Source of the DNA: Aeromonas jandaei
Lineage (GTDB): Bacteria; Pseudomonadota; Gammaproteobacteria; Enterobacterales; Aeromonadaceae
Direction: 5' to 3'
Assembly: GCF_037890695.1 (NCBI RefSeq)
Contig: NZ_CP149571.1
Location: 1,362,501-1,426,500, forward strand
DNA: 64,000 nucleotides
Every line of letters begins with the position of its first letter. Within the stretch, counting starts at the first letter, position 1. The position numbers were made by a program, and so were the translations under genes. Positions 10,549 to 18,716 of the stretch are shown piece by piece. The notes beneath the pieces were generated by a model. That model saw only the letters and a program-made list of their open reading frames with translations. It searched no databases and was not told where the DNA came from.

Positions 10549-11958
10549 TTAGCGGGAGCTTGCTGCAGCCACAAGTGGAACCCTGTTCACCGCCTTGCCC
10601 ATGTAGGCGAGGGTGATGGTCACAATGATGCAGGTGAAGCTCAGCCACATGTAGGGGAGGTAGTCGAGGGTGGCCACTCCCAGTACCCCGGCCATAAAGA
10701 TGCCGTTGTCGCTCCAGGGCACCATGCCGCAAGTAAGGGTGCCGCCAAACTCGGCGTTGCGAGAGAGGTTCTTGCGTGCCAGTCCCAGCCGATCGTAGTT
10801 CTTGGCCATGATCTTGGGGGTCAGTATCAGCGATACATACATGGCGGAGCCGAACACGTTGGCCAGGAAAGCGGTGCCAATGGTGTGGGTTGTCAGGCTG
10901 CCGGCACTGTTGATGCGCTTCTCGAAGGCGCTGGCGATGACGGAGAGGATACCTACTTTCTCCAGCAGGCCGCCAAAGCCCAGACCGAAGATGATGACAG
11001 CGACCGAGCCCAGCATGGACTCCATACCGCCACGACCGAGGATGTTGTCGATAAAGTCGATGCCGGAGGTGATGGCAAAGGGGCTGTAGGCAGAGTGCAT
11101 TGCTTTCACCGGATCCATGTCCTGGAACAGGATGGCCCAGATCAGGCCCAGCAGGGCGCCGAAGCTGATCACCGGGAAGGCGGGCTTGCGGTTGGCCAGC
11201 AGGCCAAGCACCAGCACCACCGGCACGATGGCCAGCGGAGTGATGTTGAACTGCTTGTCGAGGGCCTCCATCACCAGATTGACCTGCTCCAGGCTGACGT
11301 TGCCTGAGTACTGCATGCCGACCACGGTGAACAGCACAGCGGTAATGATGTAGGAGAGCAGGCTGATGGGCAGCATCCCCTTGATATGCTCCACCACGTC
11401 GACGTTGGACATGGTAGAGGCCAGAACCACGGAGTCGGAGAGCGGGGAGAGCTTGTCACCGAAATAAACGCCGGAGAGCACGGCACCGGCAACCAGAGGC
11501 GCAGGTACGCCGAGGCTGTGGCCAATCCCCATCATGGCGATACCGGCAGTGGCGGCCGAACCCCAGGAGGTGCCGGTGGCCAGCGAGGTCAGCGAGCAGA
11601 TGATCAGGGTCGCCAGCAGGAAGATGGAGGGGTGAATCACCTTGAGGCCGAAGTAGATGATGCTGGGCACGATACCGCCTGCGATCCAGGTGCCGACCAG
11701 TGCGCCGACGGAAACCAGGATCAGGATGGCCCCCATTCCCTTGGATACCCCATCAACGGCGGCTTGCTCCAGGGATTTGTAGTCATGACCGAGCTTGATG
11801 CCAAGCCCCATGATGACGAACCAGGCGATGAACAGTGCCAGCTGGATAGGCAGATCGAGCACGCTGGTGAACGAGAATGCCAGAGCCAGAAAAATGGCCA
11901 GACAGGCAAACACCTGCGACATGCTCGGCAATCGGATGTGGTTGTGTTGGTTTTGCAT
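10549..11958 (-). CDS. nhaC: NhaC-family Na+/H+ antiporter
   Basis: A 469-residue inner-membrane protein with 11-12 hydrophobic segments. Family landmarks include SLTSLATGTSWGSAATAGIA, YFGDKLSPLSDSVVLASTMS and VPWSDNGIFMAGVLG, with conserved acidic and serine residues in membrane helices. NhaC proteins exchange Na+ (or malate/lactate in subgroups) for H+. The ATG at 11958 is preceded by AGGAAGT. It is alone between erpA and the Fur-controlled small gene. Substrate specificity within the family is not certain. Confidence 0.88.
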   Translation of the reverse strand: MQNQHNHIRLPSMSQVFACLAIFLALAFSFTSVLDLPIQLALFIAWFVIMGLGIKLGHDYKSLEQAAVDGVSKGMGAILILVSVGALVGTWIAGGIVPSIIYFGLKVIHPSIFLLATLIICSLTSLATGTSWGSAATAGIAMMGIGHSLGVPAPLVAGAVLSGVYFGDKLSPLSDSVVLASTMSNVDVVEHIKGMLPISLLSYIITAVLFTVVGMQYSGNVSLEQVNLVMEALDKQFNITPLAIVPVVLVLGLLANRKPAFPVISFGALLGLIWAILFQDMDPVKAMHSAYSPFAITSGIDFIDNILGRGGMESMLGSVAVIIFGLGFGGLLEKVGILSVIASAFEKRINSAGSLTTHTIGTAFLANVFGSAMYVSLILTPKIMAKNYDRLGLARKNLSRNAEFGGTLTCGMVPWSDNGIFMAGVLGVATLDYLPYMWLSFTCIIVTITLAYMGKAVNRVPLVAAASSR

Positions 11959-12199
11959 AGATACTTCCTAAACTCTTGCTCGCCAAGGTTGGCTCCTCTC
12001 ATCCTGTGGATACGCATATCCCGAGGGGCCAACCCAAAAAGAGGCCGCAATCTACCACAAAGTGGGAGGGTTAAAGCCTAACCAAATTGGCAAAATTGCA
12101 CTTTTGATTGAAAAAATCACAGAATTGTTGATCTCGTAACCCGTTTTTGAGCGCTTTATTGGCATAAAAGCCTATTTTGAGTCTTGCGCTGGAGGAGGG

Positions 12200-12241
12200 T
12201 TGCATCTCTCATTTATGAATATGATAATTATTATCATTATC
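12200..12241 (+). promoter_or_regulatory. Promoter overlapped by a Fur box
   Basis: The 19-mer GATAATTATTATCATTATC at 12223-12241 matches the classical Fur box in 17 of 19 positions. A -35-like TTGCAT (12200-12205) lies 17 bases from the -10-like GATAAT (12223-12228), so Fur-Fe2+ would cover the -10 element. The ATG of the 68-residue membrane protein begins 20 bases later. The 240 bases from here back to the nhaC start hold no ORF I can support. The box is far enough from nhaC that control of nhaC is less likely. Confidence 0.75.
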
Positions 12242-12260
12242 TCGGTGGGGGAGGAAAAAG

Positions 12261-12467
12261 ATGAACTGGGTAGTGCGGGGAGTGATGCTGCTAGCCGGGT
12301 TGGTTGTGCTCGTATGGGGCCATGACCAAGAGTATGGCATCTGGAGTCTGGGTTTTCTGCTGGCCGCCTGGATGATGCTTGAGCCCAGATTGAAACCGGC
12401 ACTGATCCTGTTGCCAGTGGCAGGGCTGACCGGCGTGGTGGCCCTGCTCTGGCAGCATACCGGCTAG
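12261..12467 (+). CDS. Small Fur-controlled inner-membrane protein, unknown
   Basis: A 68-residue, very hydrophobic protein with about three short membrane segments (GVMLLAGLVVLVW, IWSLGFLLAAWMML, ALILLPVAGLTGVVALLW) and few charges. The ATG follows an excellent ribosome binding site, GGGGGAGGAAAAAG. I do not recognise the family. The Fur box over its promoter implies expression in iron-poor cells, so a role in metal uptake, redox or membrane adaptation is a reasonable guess only. It converges on the ComFB-like gene with only 6 bases between the stops and no obvious terminator. Confidence 0.7.
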   Translation: MNWVVRGVMLLAGLVVLVWGHDQEYGIWSLGFLLAAWMMLEPRLKPALILLPVAGLTGVVALLWQHTG

Positions 12468-12473
12468 TAGGCG

Positions 12474-12746
12474 TTATGCGTGTTTGACGGGGGCCTGCTT
12501 GATCTTCTGTTGGGCCTGCTTGAGCGATTCAACGACTTTTTTCTCCATCTCGCTCCGTTTGGCATCGGTCAGGAAGTAGATCATGTCGACATCGTGGCGA
12601 ATATAGTGGGAGGGGAGCTGGTTGAGGGTGAGGCAGCAGAGATCGGCCATCTGGTCGCTGCTGAGTTTTTGCTGCAGACCCTGCTTTTCAATCTCCTTGA
12701 GCACCAGATGCTCGTAGAAGTTGTGAATGTCGGTATCCAGTATCAT
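12474..12746 (-). CDS. Late-competence ComFB-like protein
   Basis: A 90-residue soluble protein starting MILDTDIHNFYEHLVLKEIE. The combination of an N-terminal helix, CCLTLNQLPSHYIRHDVDMIYFLT and a basic C-terminal helix fits the ComFB family, small proteins first named from Bacillus comF and common in Vibrio and Aeromonas; some homologues bind cyclic dinucleotides. I start at 12746 because AAGGAA precedes that ATG and because the upstream in-frame extension runs into the tRNA terminator. It lacks the extra cysteine pair seen in some homologues. Function in this organism is unknown. Confidence 0.7.
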   Translation of the reverse strand: MILDTDIHNFYEHLVLKEIEKQGLQQKLSSDQMADLCCLTLNQLPSHYIRHDVDMIYFLTDAKRSEMEKKVVESLKQAQQKIKQAPVKHA

Positions 12747-12809
12747 ATGCGTTCCTTGGCATGACGATGGGCGGTGAGTCGTCAAAAGCATAGCCATAAC
12801 AAGGATTAA

Positions 12810-12847
12810 AAACAAAAGGCCCGTCACTTTCGTGATGGGCCTTTTGC
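12810..12847. terminator. Terminator of the tRNA-Leu array (bidirectional)
   Basis: The hairpin AAAAGGCCCGTCAC/GTGATGGGCCTTTT has T-rich ends in both directions. It lies 9 bases beyond the last tRNA-Leu in the minus direction. Confidence 0.85.
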
Positions 12848-12855
12848 GTAATGAA

Positions 12856-12941
12856 TGGTGCGAAGAGAGGGACTCGAACCCTCACATCCGTGGGACACTA
12901 ACACCTGAAGCTAGCGCGTCTACCAATTCCGCCACCTTCGC
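12856..12941 (-). tRNA. tRNA-Leu (CAG), array copy 5 in transcription order
   Basis: An 86-base class II tRNA starting GCGAAGGTGGCGGAATTGG, anticodon CAG in CTTCAGGTG, CCA encoded. Its variable arm reads TCCCACGGATG, the same version as the first-transcribed copy (13443-13528). Confidence 0.97.
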
Positions 12942-13013
12942 ACACTGATTTTTTTCCAGCTGGTTTTTAAATGCGGTTGGAGCGCATCGCTCTGTTTTTA
13001 CATGTCAGAATCA

Positions 13014-13099
13014 TGGTGCGAAGAGAGGGACTCGAACCCTCACACCCGGGGGGCACTAACACCTGAAGCTAGCGCGTCTACCAATTCCGCCACCTTCGC
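13014..13099 (-). tRNA. tRNA-Leu (CAG), array copy 4
   Basis: 86 bases, same body and anticodon CAG as its neighbours. The variable arm carries the GCCCCCCGGGTG version shared with the two following copies at higher coordinates. Confidence 0.97.
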
Positions 13100-13144
13100 A
13101 CATCGGGTTATCAGTCTGGATTTACATGCTGTCTGATAAAAGCA

Positions 13145-13230
13145 TGGTGCGAAGAGAGGGACTCGAACCCTCACACCCGGGGGGCACTAACACCTGAAGC
13201 TAGCGCGTCTACCAATTCCGCCACCTTCGC
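13145..13230 (-). tRNA. tRNA-Leu (CAG), array copy 3
   Basis: 86 bases, identical in sequence to the copies at 13014 and 13303, with anticodon CAG and encoded CCA. Confidence 0.97.
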
Positions 13231-13302
13231 ACACTGATTTTTTTCCAGCTGGTTTTTAAATGCGGTTGGAGCGCATCGCTCTGTTTTTACATGTCAGAAT
13301 CA

Positions 13303-13388
13303 TGGTGCGAAGAGAGGGACTCGAACCCTCACACCCGGGGGGCACTAACACCTGAAGCTAGCGCGTCTACCAATTCCGCCACCTTCGC
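13303..13388 (-). tRNA. tRNA-Leu (CAG), array copy 2
   Basis: 86 bases, identical to the copies at 13014 and 13145, with anticodon CAG and encoded CCA. Confidence 0.97.
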
Positions 13389-13442
13389 ACATCGGGTTAT
13401 CAGTCTGGATTTATATGCTGTCTGATAAAAGCATCTGCAGTA

Positions 13443-13528
13443 TGGTGCGAAGAGAGGGACTCGAACCCTCACATCCGTGGGACACTAACACCTGAAGCTA
13501 GCGCGTCTACCAATTCCGCCACCTTCGC
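13443..13528 (-). tRNA. tRNA-Leu (CAG), array copy 1 (first transcribed)
   Basis: 86 bases, with the same TCCCACGGATG variable arm as the last copy at 12856. The array promoter must lie in the 128-base gap between this gene and the end of glgA. Confidence 0.97.
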
Positions 13529-13656
13529 ATCACTGCGGAGGGGGATTCTATAGAGTTTTGGGGGGGCGTCAACAGCCAAAGGGGACTTTTTTCGCTGTTG
13601 ACGCTTAAAGACATGCCAAAGGGACAAAACTTCAGCAATCTGCCCGAGTGGCTAGC

Positions 13657-15117
13657 TTAGTAACGACCCAATGCGCTCAGATACATCTGCTCGTACTGGG
13701 TGACCGAGTCGGGCCAGTTGAAGCGGGTGTTCATGGCGTTGCGCTGCACCTTGGCGAATTTTTCCCTGTCTTGCAGGAAGTAGAGCAGGCTGCGGCGCAT
13801 GGTATCGAGCAAAATGGCGGCGGTCGGGTCATTGAAGCAGAAGCCGGTGGCATGCTCGGGATCGGCATCCCAGTCAACCACGGTATCTTTCAGTCCACCA
13901 ACGGCGCGCACCAGTGGCAGGGTGCCATAGGCCAAGCTGTACATCTGGTTGAGCCCACAAGGTTCGAACAGAGAGGGCATCAGGAAGAAGTCCGCTCCGG
14001 CTTCAACCAGATGGGCCAGTCGGTCATCATAGGCATTGATGAAGGCGAGTTTGTCCGGGTAATCCCGGGCCATGGTTTGCAGTTGCGTGGCGAGCGCAGG
14101 ATCGCCAGAGCCGACGATCACCACTTGTACCTGATGGTGGAGAAATTTCTCCAGCGCCGGGATCAGCAGGGGGACACCCTTCTGTTCGGTCAGGCGGCAT
14201 ACCATGCCATAGATAGGCAGGTTTGCGACTGGCAGACCCACCTCTTGTTGCAGGCTCTCTTTGCAGACCTGTTTGCCGGTCAGATTGTCGACGCTATAGG
14301 TTGCGGGCAGGAGTTCGTCGAATTCGGGATCCCAGTCCTTGTAGTCGCAGCCATTGAGGATGCCGCAAAGGTCGGCAGCCCGTTGCTGGAAGATGTGTGC
14401 CATGCCGTGGGCACCGAGGTGAGTCAGCAGCTCCTGGGCATAGTTGGGGCTGACCGCATTGATCTTATCAGCATACAGAACCCCGCACTTGAGCAGGTTG
14501 ACGTGGCCGTAGTCATAGTTGATGCGGCGCTCGTAGTCGGCGATCTCGGGCATGGCCCAGAACTGCTCCCGCCCGAATACCCCCTGAAACGCCGCGTTGT
14601 GAATGCTGATCACGCTGCGGGTCTGCTGGAAGAAGGGGTTGTGGGCATGACGGGTTTTCAACAGCAGCGGCAACAGACCGGTGTGCCAGTCGTTGCAGTG
14701 GGCTATGTCCGGGGCGAAACCAAGTTGCTCGCAGGCATGGAGGGCAGCAGCCGAGAAGAAGGCAAAGCGCTCGCCGTTGTCCGGATAAGCCTGATTGTTT
14801 TCAGCATAAAGCTGGGGGCGGTCGAAATATTGCGGGCAGTCGATGAGATAGATGCAAACACCATCCAGCTCCATCTGGTAAATGCGATAACCGATATCCG
14901 GCAGACCCGGGTGGGTGGGCAGCCAGCGCGATGCCACCAGTTTTGCCTCATCCCGATGTTTTATCGTCTTGTAGAAGGGGAGCATGATTCTGACATCATG
15001 CCCCTTCTGGGCCAGATACATTGGTAGCGCTCTGGCGACATCCGCCAGGCCACCAGTCTTGACCAGCCCCTCGACCTCCGAGGCAACAAACAGGATTTTC
15101 AGTGGGTTAATAGCCAA
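13657..15117 (-). CDS. glgA: Glycogen synthase (ADP-glucose dependent)
   Basis: A 486-residue GT5 glycosyltransferase that adds glucose from ADP-glucose to glycogen. The N-terminal substrate loop KTGGLADVARALP and the C-terminal SLFEPCGLNQMYSLAYGTLPLVR are both present, and length is close to E. coli GlgA (477). No ATG fits the family start. The frame begins best at TTG 15117 (L-A-I-N-P-L-K-I-L-F-V-A), preceded by GGGAGCAAGAG. This start overlaps the end of glgC by 11 bases, which indicates translational coupling. glgC and glgA thus form a two-gene operon without glgB, glgX or glgP nearby. Confidence 0.95.
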   Translation of the reverse strand: MAINPLKILFVASEVEGLVKTGGLADVARALPMYLAQKGHDVRIMLPFYKTIKHRDEAKLVASRWLPTHPGLPDIGYRIYQMELDGVCIYLIDCPQYFDRPQLYAENNQAYPDNGERFAFFSAAALHACEQLGFAPDIAHCNDWHTGLLPLLLKTRHAHNPFFQQTRSVISIHNAAFQGVFGREQFWAMPEIADYERRINYDYGHVNLLKCGVLYADKINAVSPNYAQELLTHLGAHGMAHIFQQRAADLCGILNGCDYKDWDPEFDELLPATYSVDNLTGKQVCKESLQQEVGLPVANLPIYGMVCRLTEQKGVPLLIPALEKFLHHQVQVVIVGSGDPALATQLQTMARDYPDKLAFINAYDDRLAHLVEAGADFFLMPSLFEPCGLNQMYSLAYGTLPLVRAVGGLKDTVVDWDADPEHATGFCFNDPTAAILLDTMRRSLLYFLQDREKFAKVQRNAMNTRFNWPDSVTQYEQMYLSALGRY

Positions 15118-16324
15118 CTCTTGCTCCCTTAGGTACCACCACGATACCGCCTTCGGATACGGTAAATCGTTCTCTATCGTGGTCGAGATTTTCACCGATA
15201 ACGGTGCCTGGCGCAATTTCAACGTTTTTATCAATGATGGCGCGCCGGATGGAGCACCCTTCGCCAATCTTCACATCCCCCAGCAGGACGGACTCGCTGA
15301 TGTGGCTGCAGGCGCCGATGTTGCAGCGAAAACCGAGGATGGAGCGCTGGATCTGGCTGCCCTGAATGAAGCAACCGGCGGAGATGAGCGAGTTGGCGAT
15401 CTTCACCTTGCACTCGTCACTGTCGATGAAGGTGGCTGGCGGCAGGGCCGGATAGTGGGTGTGCAGCGGCCACTTGCGGTTGTAGAGAGAGAAGAGAGGG
15501 TTGTCGGCCACCAAATCCATGTGCGCCTGCCAGTAGGAGTCCAGGGTGCCCACATCGCGCCAGTAGACGTTGGGTTTTTCGCCCGGAATCACGTTGGTGC
15601 TGTAGTCGTAGACATAGACCGGCGCCCTTGGGTAGAGGCTGGGGATCACATCCTTGCCAAAGTCATGACTGGAGTTCTCCTCCGCGGCATCCCGTTTCAA
15701 CTCGCGGCAGAGTGCCTCGGTCTCGAAGATGTAGTTGCCCATGGAGACCAGGGCCTGGGTGGGATCGCCGGGAATGTGTTTCGGCTGTTTCGGTTTCTCC
15801 TGAAAGCCGATCATCCGCCCTTCGGCATCCACCTCGATCACCCCGAACGAGCTGGCTTCTGCAATCGGCATGCGCAGGGCTGCCACTGTCATGGCGGCAT
15901 TTTTCTGCTTATGGAAGCTCACCATCTGGCTCACATCCATCTTGTAGATGTGGTCGGAGCCGAAGATGCAGACATGATCCGGTTCGGCCCGCTCGATAAA
16001 GCCGAGGTTCTGGTAGATGGCGTCGGCGGTACCGTCATACCAGCGCTTGCCCATCCGCATCTGGGCTGGAATGGGATCGATAAAGCGGTCAGTAATGCCG
16101 ACGATATTCCAGCCCTTCTTCATGTGCAGATAGAGGGACTGGGATTTGAACTGGGTGAGGACGTAGATGCGCAGAAAGTCTGCGTTGACGAAATTGTTGA
16201 GGACAAAGTCGATTAGCCGGTAGCTGCCACCAAAGGGTACCGACGGCTTGCTGCGGGTGGTTGTCAAAGGCTGCAGGCGAGTACCTTCACCTCCGGCCAG
16301 GATCATGGTCAAAATGCCAGCCAT
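15107..16324 (-). CDS. glgC: Glucose-1-phosphate adenylyltransferase
   Basis: A 405-residue ADP-glucose pyrophosphorylase, the committed and regulated step of glycogen synthesis. The nucleotide loop GGEGTRLQPLTTTRSKPSVPFGG, the GSDHIYKMD motif and a left-handed beta-helix with hexapeptide-like repeats at the C terminus are visible. Length is a little below E. coli GlgC (431). It is the first gene of the glgC-glgA pair and is separated from rsmC by a strong hairpin. Confidence 0.96.
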   Translation of the reverse strand: MAGILTMILAGGEGTRLQPLTTTRSKPSVPFGGSYRLIDFVLNNFVNADFLRIYVLTQFKSQSLYLHMKKGWNIVGITDRFIDPIPAQMRMGKRWYDGTADAIYQNLGFIERAEPDHVCIFGSDHIYKMDVSQMVSFHKQKNAAMTVAALRMPIAEASSFGVIEVDAEGRMIGFQEKPKQPKHIPGDPTQALVSMGNYIFETEALCRELKRDAAEENSSHDFGKDVIPSLYPRAPVYVYDYSTNVIPGEKPNVYWRDVGTLDSYWQAHMDLVADNPLFSLYNRKWPLHTHYPALPPATFIDSDECKVKIANSLISAGCFIQGSQIQRSILGFRCNIGACSHISESVLLGDVKIGEGCSIRRAIIDKNVEIAPGTVIGENLDHDRERFTVSEGGIVVVPKGARVGY

Positions 16325-16377
16325 CGTATTTCTCTCCCTGAATAAACATGTATGAAAAGGTTTTCAACCTTCGGCAT

Positions 16378-16404
16378 AAAAACACCCCTAAAGGGGTGTT
16401 TTTG
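16378..16404. terminator. Hairpin between rsmC and glgC
   Basis: The perfect hairpin AAAAACACCCCT/AGGGGTGTTTTT has T-runs on both strands. It terminates rsmC (minus strand) before the glgC promoter. Confidence 0.85.
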
Positions 16405-16475
16405 CTGTGCTTCTAGTACCTTATCAGATTCCGGATGGCGCTCTCTAGCGGTTTTATTGTACTGCTTACACTTAT

Positions 16476-17504
16476 TTACACTTTGCTCAGATAGACCTTG
16501 AATTTGGCGTCGCTGTTGCTCACTTCCGTCCGTTTGAAGTGTGCTTCCAGTATAGGCTGATAGCGCAGGAATGCGTTGGCAACTATGGTCAGGCTGCCAT
16601 GGGGACGCAAAAATTCAGGCGCCCTGGCGAGGAAGGTTTCGGTCGCCGTATAGAAGGTCTTGAGCCCGGCATGGAAAGGGGGATTGGAGACAATCTGGTC
16701 AAAGCTTCCCGTAATGTCGGAGTAGACGTCAGAGGCATGAACCTCCCCTTGCAGATCGTTGATAGCCAGAGTGCGGCGGCTTGACTCCAGCGCCAGCGCA
16801 TTGATATCCACCATGGTGACCTTGAGCTCGGGATTGCGCTTGGCCAGCACGGAGCCAATCACCCCGGCACCGCAACCGAAATCGAGCAGTGAACCCTTCA
16901 TGGCTGGCACGGTGGCCAGCAACATCTGGGTGCCGAGGTCCAGCTCGGCGGCGCTGAAAACGCCGGGCAACGCCAGCACGGTGAGCTCGGTATCACCCGC
17001 CTTGCACTGATAGCGGCCAAACCAGCTATCCAGATCGAACGGGGCGACCAGTTTGCAGAGCTCGCCATGATAGAGAGAGCAGCGGCGAGCCGAATCGCGC
17101 TTGATCGGCTTGTCGCCATAAGGGGCCAGCAGCTTGTCTGCGCCATTGATGCCACCACGGTTTTCGCCAGCCAGGAACAGGTCGGCGCCCGCCTCCAGCA
17201 GGGGGGTCATCATGGCCAGCAGATATTGCGCCTCGGCTTTCGCCTTGGGCATCAACAATAGCAGGGCATCGAAGCGGGGTGCTCCGCCCAGCTGGTGGTC
17301 AAACAGAATGGCATCGCCGAGGGCCGCCTGCTGGCTGCGGTAGTAGCAGTAATCGGTGGTAAAGACGGTCAGGCTCTGGGCCAGACTCGCCAGCTGGCGG
17401 GGGTAGTCATCCTCCAGTGCGCCACAGACAAGTAGCCGCTTGCCGACAAAGAGGGCTTGGTTTCGTTCCAGCATCTGGCTGACGGCACTGATTGGGCTGC
17501 TCAT
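16476..17504 (-). CDS. rsmC: 16S rRNA (guanine-1207-N2)-methyltransferase RsmC
   Basis: A 342-residue tandem methyltransferase. The N-terminal half is a degenerate Rossmann domain. The C-terminal half holds the SAM motif [18 protein letters not shown], the acidic residue in [11 protein letters not shown] and the catalytic NPPF in [12 protein letters not shown]. RsmC methylates N2 of G1207 in the 30S subunit with S-adenosylmethionine. Length equals E. coli RsmC (343). It is monocistronic and diverges from the dapA leader region. Confidence 0.95.
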   Translation of the reverse strand: MSSPISAVSQMLERNQALFVGKRLLVCGALEDDYPRQLASLAQSLTVFTTDYCYYRSQQAALGDAILFDHQLGGAPRFDALLLLMPKAKAEAQYLLAMMTPLLEAGADLFLAGENRGGINGADKLLAPYGDKPIKRDSARRCSLYHGELCKLVAPFDLDSWFGRYQCKAGDTELTVLALPGVFSAAELDLGTQMLLATVPAMKGSLLDFGCGAGVIGSVLAKRNPELKVTMVDINALALESSRRTLAINDLQGEVHASDVYSDITGSFDQIVSNPPFHAGLKTFYTATETFLARAPEFLRPHGSLTIVANAFLRYQPILEAHFKRTEVSNSDAKFKVYLSKV

Positions 17505-17618
17505 CGGGTCTCTCCACGCAATTTTGGGCGGCCATTATACATAGCCCCTTTCGCCTTGACATTTATGCCGTGTTCCCGAAATATGCCCAGACACCATTTT
17601 TTGAGCAGAGATGAGTCA

Positions 17619-17690
17619 ATGCGGTTCAATGGGTTGAAACGAAAGCATAAAAAAAGCCTGAAATTCGGGCCTGCTGACGTTCGCGCGTAA
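17619..17690 (+). CDS. Candidate lysine-rich leader peptide of dapA
   Basis: A 23-codon reading frame beginning ATG CGG TTC and ending GCG TAA. Five of its residues are lysine, four of them within codons 7-12 (K7, K9, K11, K12), plus K15. An early stem GCCTG/CGGGC (17656-17670) lies inside it, and a strong terminator follows 23 bases after its stop, 35 bases before the dapA ATG. A TTGACA at 17556 could be the promoter's -35. This is the layout of an attenuator leader. The ribosome binding site is weak (GAG three bases before the ATG), and a run of seven A's supplies three of the lysine codons, so chance is possible. Confidence 0.35.
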   Translation: MRFNGLKRKHKKSLKFGPADVRA

Positions 17691-17712
17691 CCTCTCATTT
17701 CTGAGAAGATTC

Positions 17713-17750
17713 AAACCCCGGTTGCGCACATCGAACCGGGGTTTTTTATT
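17713..17750 (+). terminator. Intrinsic terminator in the dapA leader (attenuator candidate)
   Basis: A ten-base-pair stem AACCCCGGTT/AACCGGGGTT is followed by TTTT and lies between the leader frame and dapA with no other gene upstream on this strand. A terminator here only makes sense as an attenuator or as the end of a short RNA. TCGGG at 17665-17669 can pair with CCCGG at 17717-17721 to form a weak alternative structure. Confidence 0.75.
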
Positions 17751-17784
17751 GCCATATGAGCGTCAAACCGGAGAAGGAGATCCC

Positions 17785-18657
17785 ATGTTTCAAGGTTCAA
17801 TCGTTGCGTTGATTACCCCGTTTCGACAGGGAAAGCTGGATGAAGAGGCGCTGCTGCGTCTGGTGGAGTGGCATATCGAGCAGGGTACTCACGGCATTGT
17901 GCCGGTCGGTACCACGGGTGAGAGCCCGACCCTGACCCACGACGAGCACTGCCGGGTGGTGGAGCTGGTGGTCAAACAGGTCGCTGGCCGTATTCCGGTG
18001 ATTGCCGGAGCGGGCTCCAACAATCCGGTCGAGGCGATCGAATATACCCAGTATGCCGAGCGGGTCGGTGCAGATGCCACCCTGCATGTGGCCGGTTACT
18101 ACAACCGCCCCAATCAGGAGGGGCTCTACCACCACTTCAAGGCAGTGCACGACGCAACCACCAAACCCATCATCGTCTACAACATTCCGCCGCGCGCCAT
18201 CGTTGACGTGCAACCCGCGACTCTGGCCCGTCTGGCCGAGCTGCCACGGATTGCCGGGGTGAAAGACGCGACTGGCGATCTGGCACGTCCCTGGACCGAA
18301 CGCCAGCTGATCAAAAAGCCCTTTGCCTGGCTCTCCGGTGAGGATGCCACCGCTGTTGCCTACAACATCGGCGGTGGTCAGGGTTGTATCTCGGTGACCG
18401 CCAACGTGGCGCCCAAGCTGGTGGCCGAGGTGCAAAATCTGGCGCTGGCTGGCAAGTGGCAAGAAGCGCGTGAACTGCAAGACAAGTTGATTCCGCTCCA
18501 TCAGGCGATGTTTGCCGAGCCGAGTCCGGCCGGTGCCAAATATGCTGCCTCTCTGCTCGGCTTCTGCAGCGAAGAGTGCCGCTTGCCGGTGATGCCACTG
18601 TCGGAAGCGACTCGCGAGCGCATTCGCAGCGCCATGCAGCAGCTCAACCTGCTGTAA
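17785..18657 (+). CDS. dapA: 4-hydroxy-tetrahydrodipicolinate synthase
   Basis: A 290-residue class I aldolase that condenses pyruvate with aspartate semialdehyde, the first step toward diaminopimelate and lysine. The Schiff-base lysine K160 is in IAGVKDATGD, the catalytic tyrosine Y132 in IIVYNIPPR, and the pyruvate site in VGTTGESPTL. The ATG at 17785 is preceded by GAAGGAGAT; the frame is open upstream but crosses the terminator. Unlike E. coli there is no bamC directly behind it; a terminator ends the unit. Upstream features suggest attenuation. Confidence 0.96.
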   Translation: MFQGSIVALITPFRQGKLDEEALLRLVEWHIEQGTHGIVPVGTTGESPTLTHDEHCRVVELVVKQVAGRIPVIAGAGSNNPVEAIEYTQYAERVGADATLHVAGYYNRPNQEGLYHHFKAVHDATTKPIIVYNIPPRAIVDVQPATLARLAELPRIAGVKDATGDLARPWTERQLIKKPFAWLSGEDATAVAYNIGGGQGCISVTANVAPKLVAEVQNLALAGKWQEARELQDKLIPLHQAMFAEPSPAGAKYAASLLGFCSEECRLPVMPLSEATRERIRSAMQQLNLL

Positions 18658-18659
18658 TG

Positions 18660-18692
18660 CAAAACGGGTGAGCCAAGGCTCACCCGTTCTGT
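18660..18692. terminator. Terminator between dapA and the CYTH gene
   Basis: The hairpin AACGGGTGAGCC/GGCTCACCCGTT lies right after the dapA stop, between convergent genes. The T-run is short (TCTGTTT). Confidence 0.75.
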
Positions 18693-18716
18693 TTGCGGTG
18701 GCAGCGGATTGGCCGC

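Larger units (their letters stand above)
12856..13433. repeat. Tandem duplication of a 289-bp two-tRNA unit
   Basis: Unit one (12856-13144) and unit two (13145-13433) each hold two tRNA-Leu genes with the same 72-base and 45-base spacers. The 72-base spacers at 12942-13013 and 13231-13302 are identical. The 45-base spacers differ by one base. The main difference between units is the variable arm of the first tRNA in each (CCGTGGGAC versus CCGGGGGGC on the plus strand). Confidence 0.95.

Noticed and set aside
17649..17670. A minus-strand terminator (T-run after GCCCG/CAGGC) upstream of dapA
   Set aside because: No minus-strand gene ends here, and the stem has an A-C mismatch in that direction; it reads better as part of the plus-strand leader.
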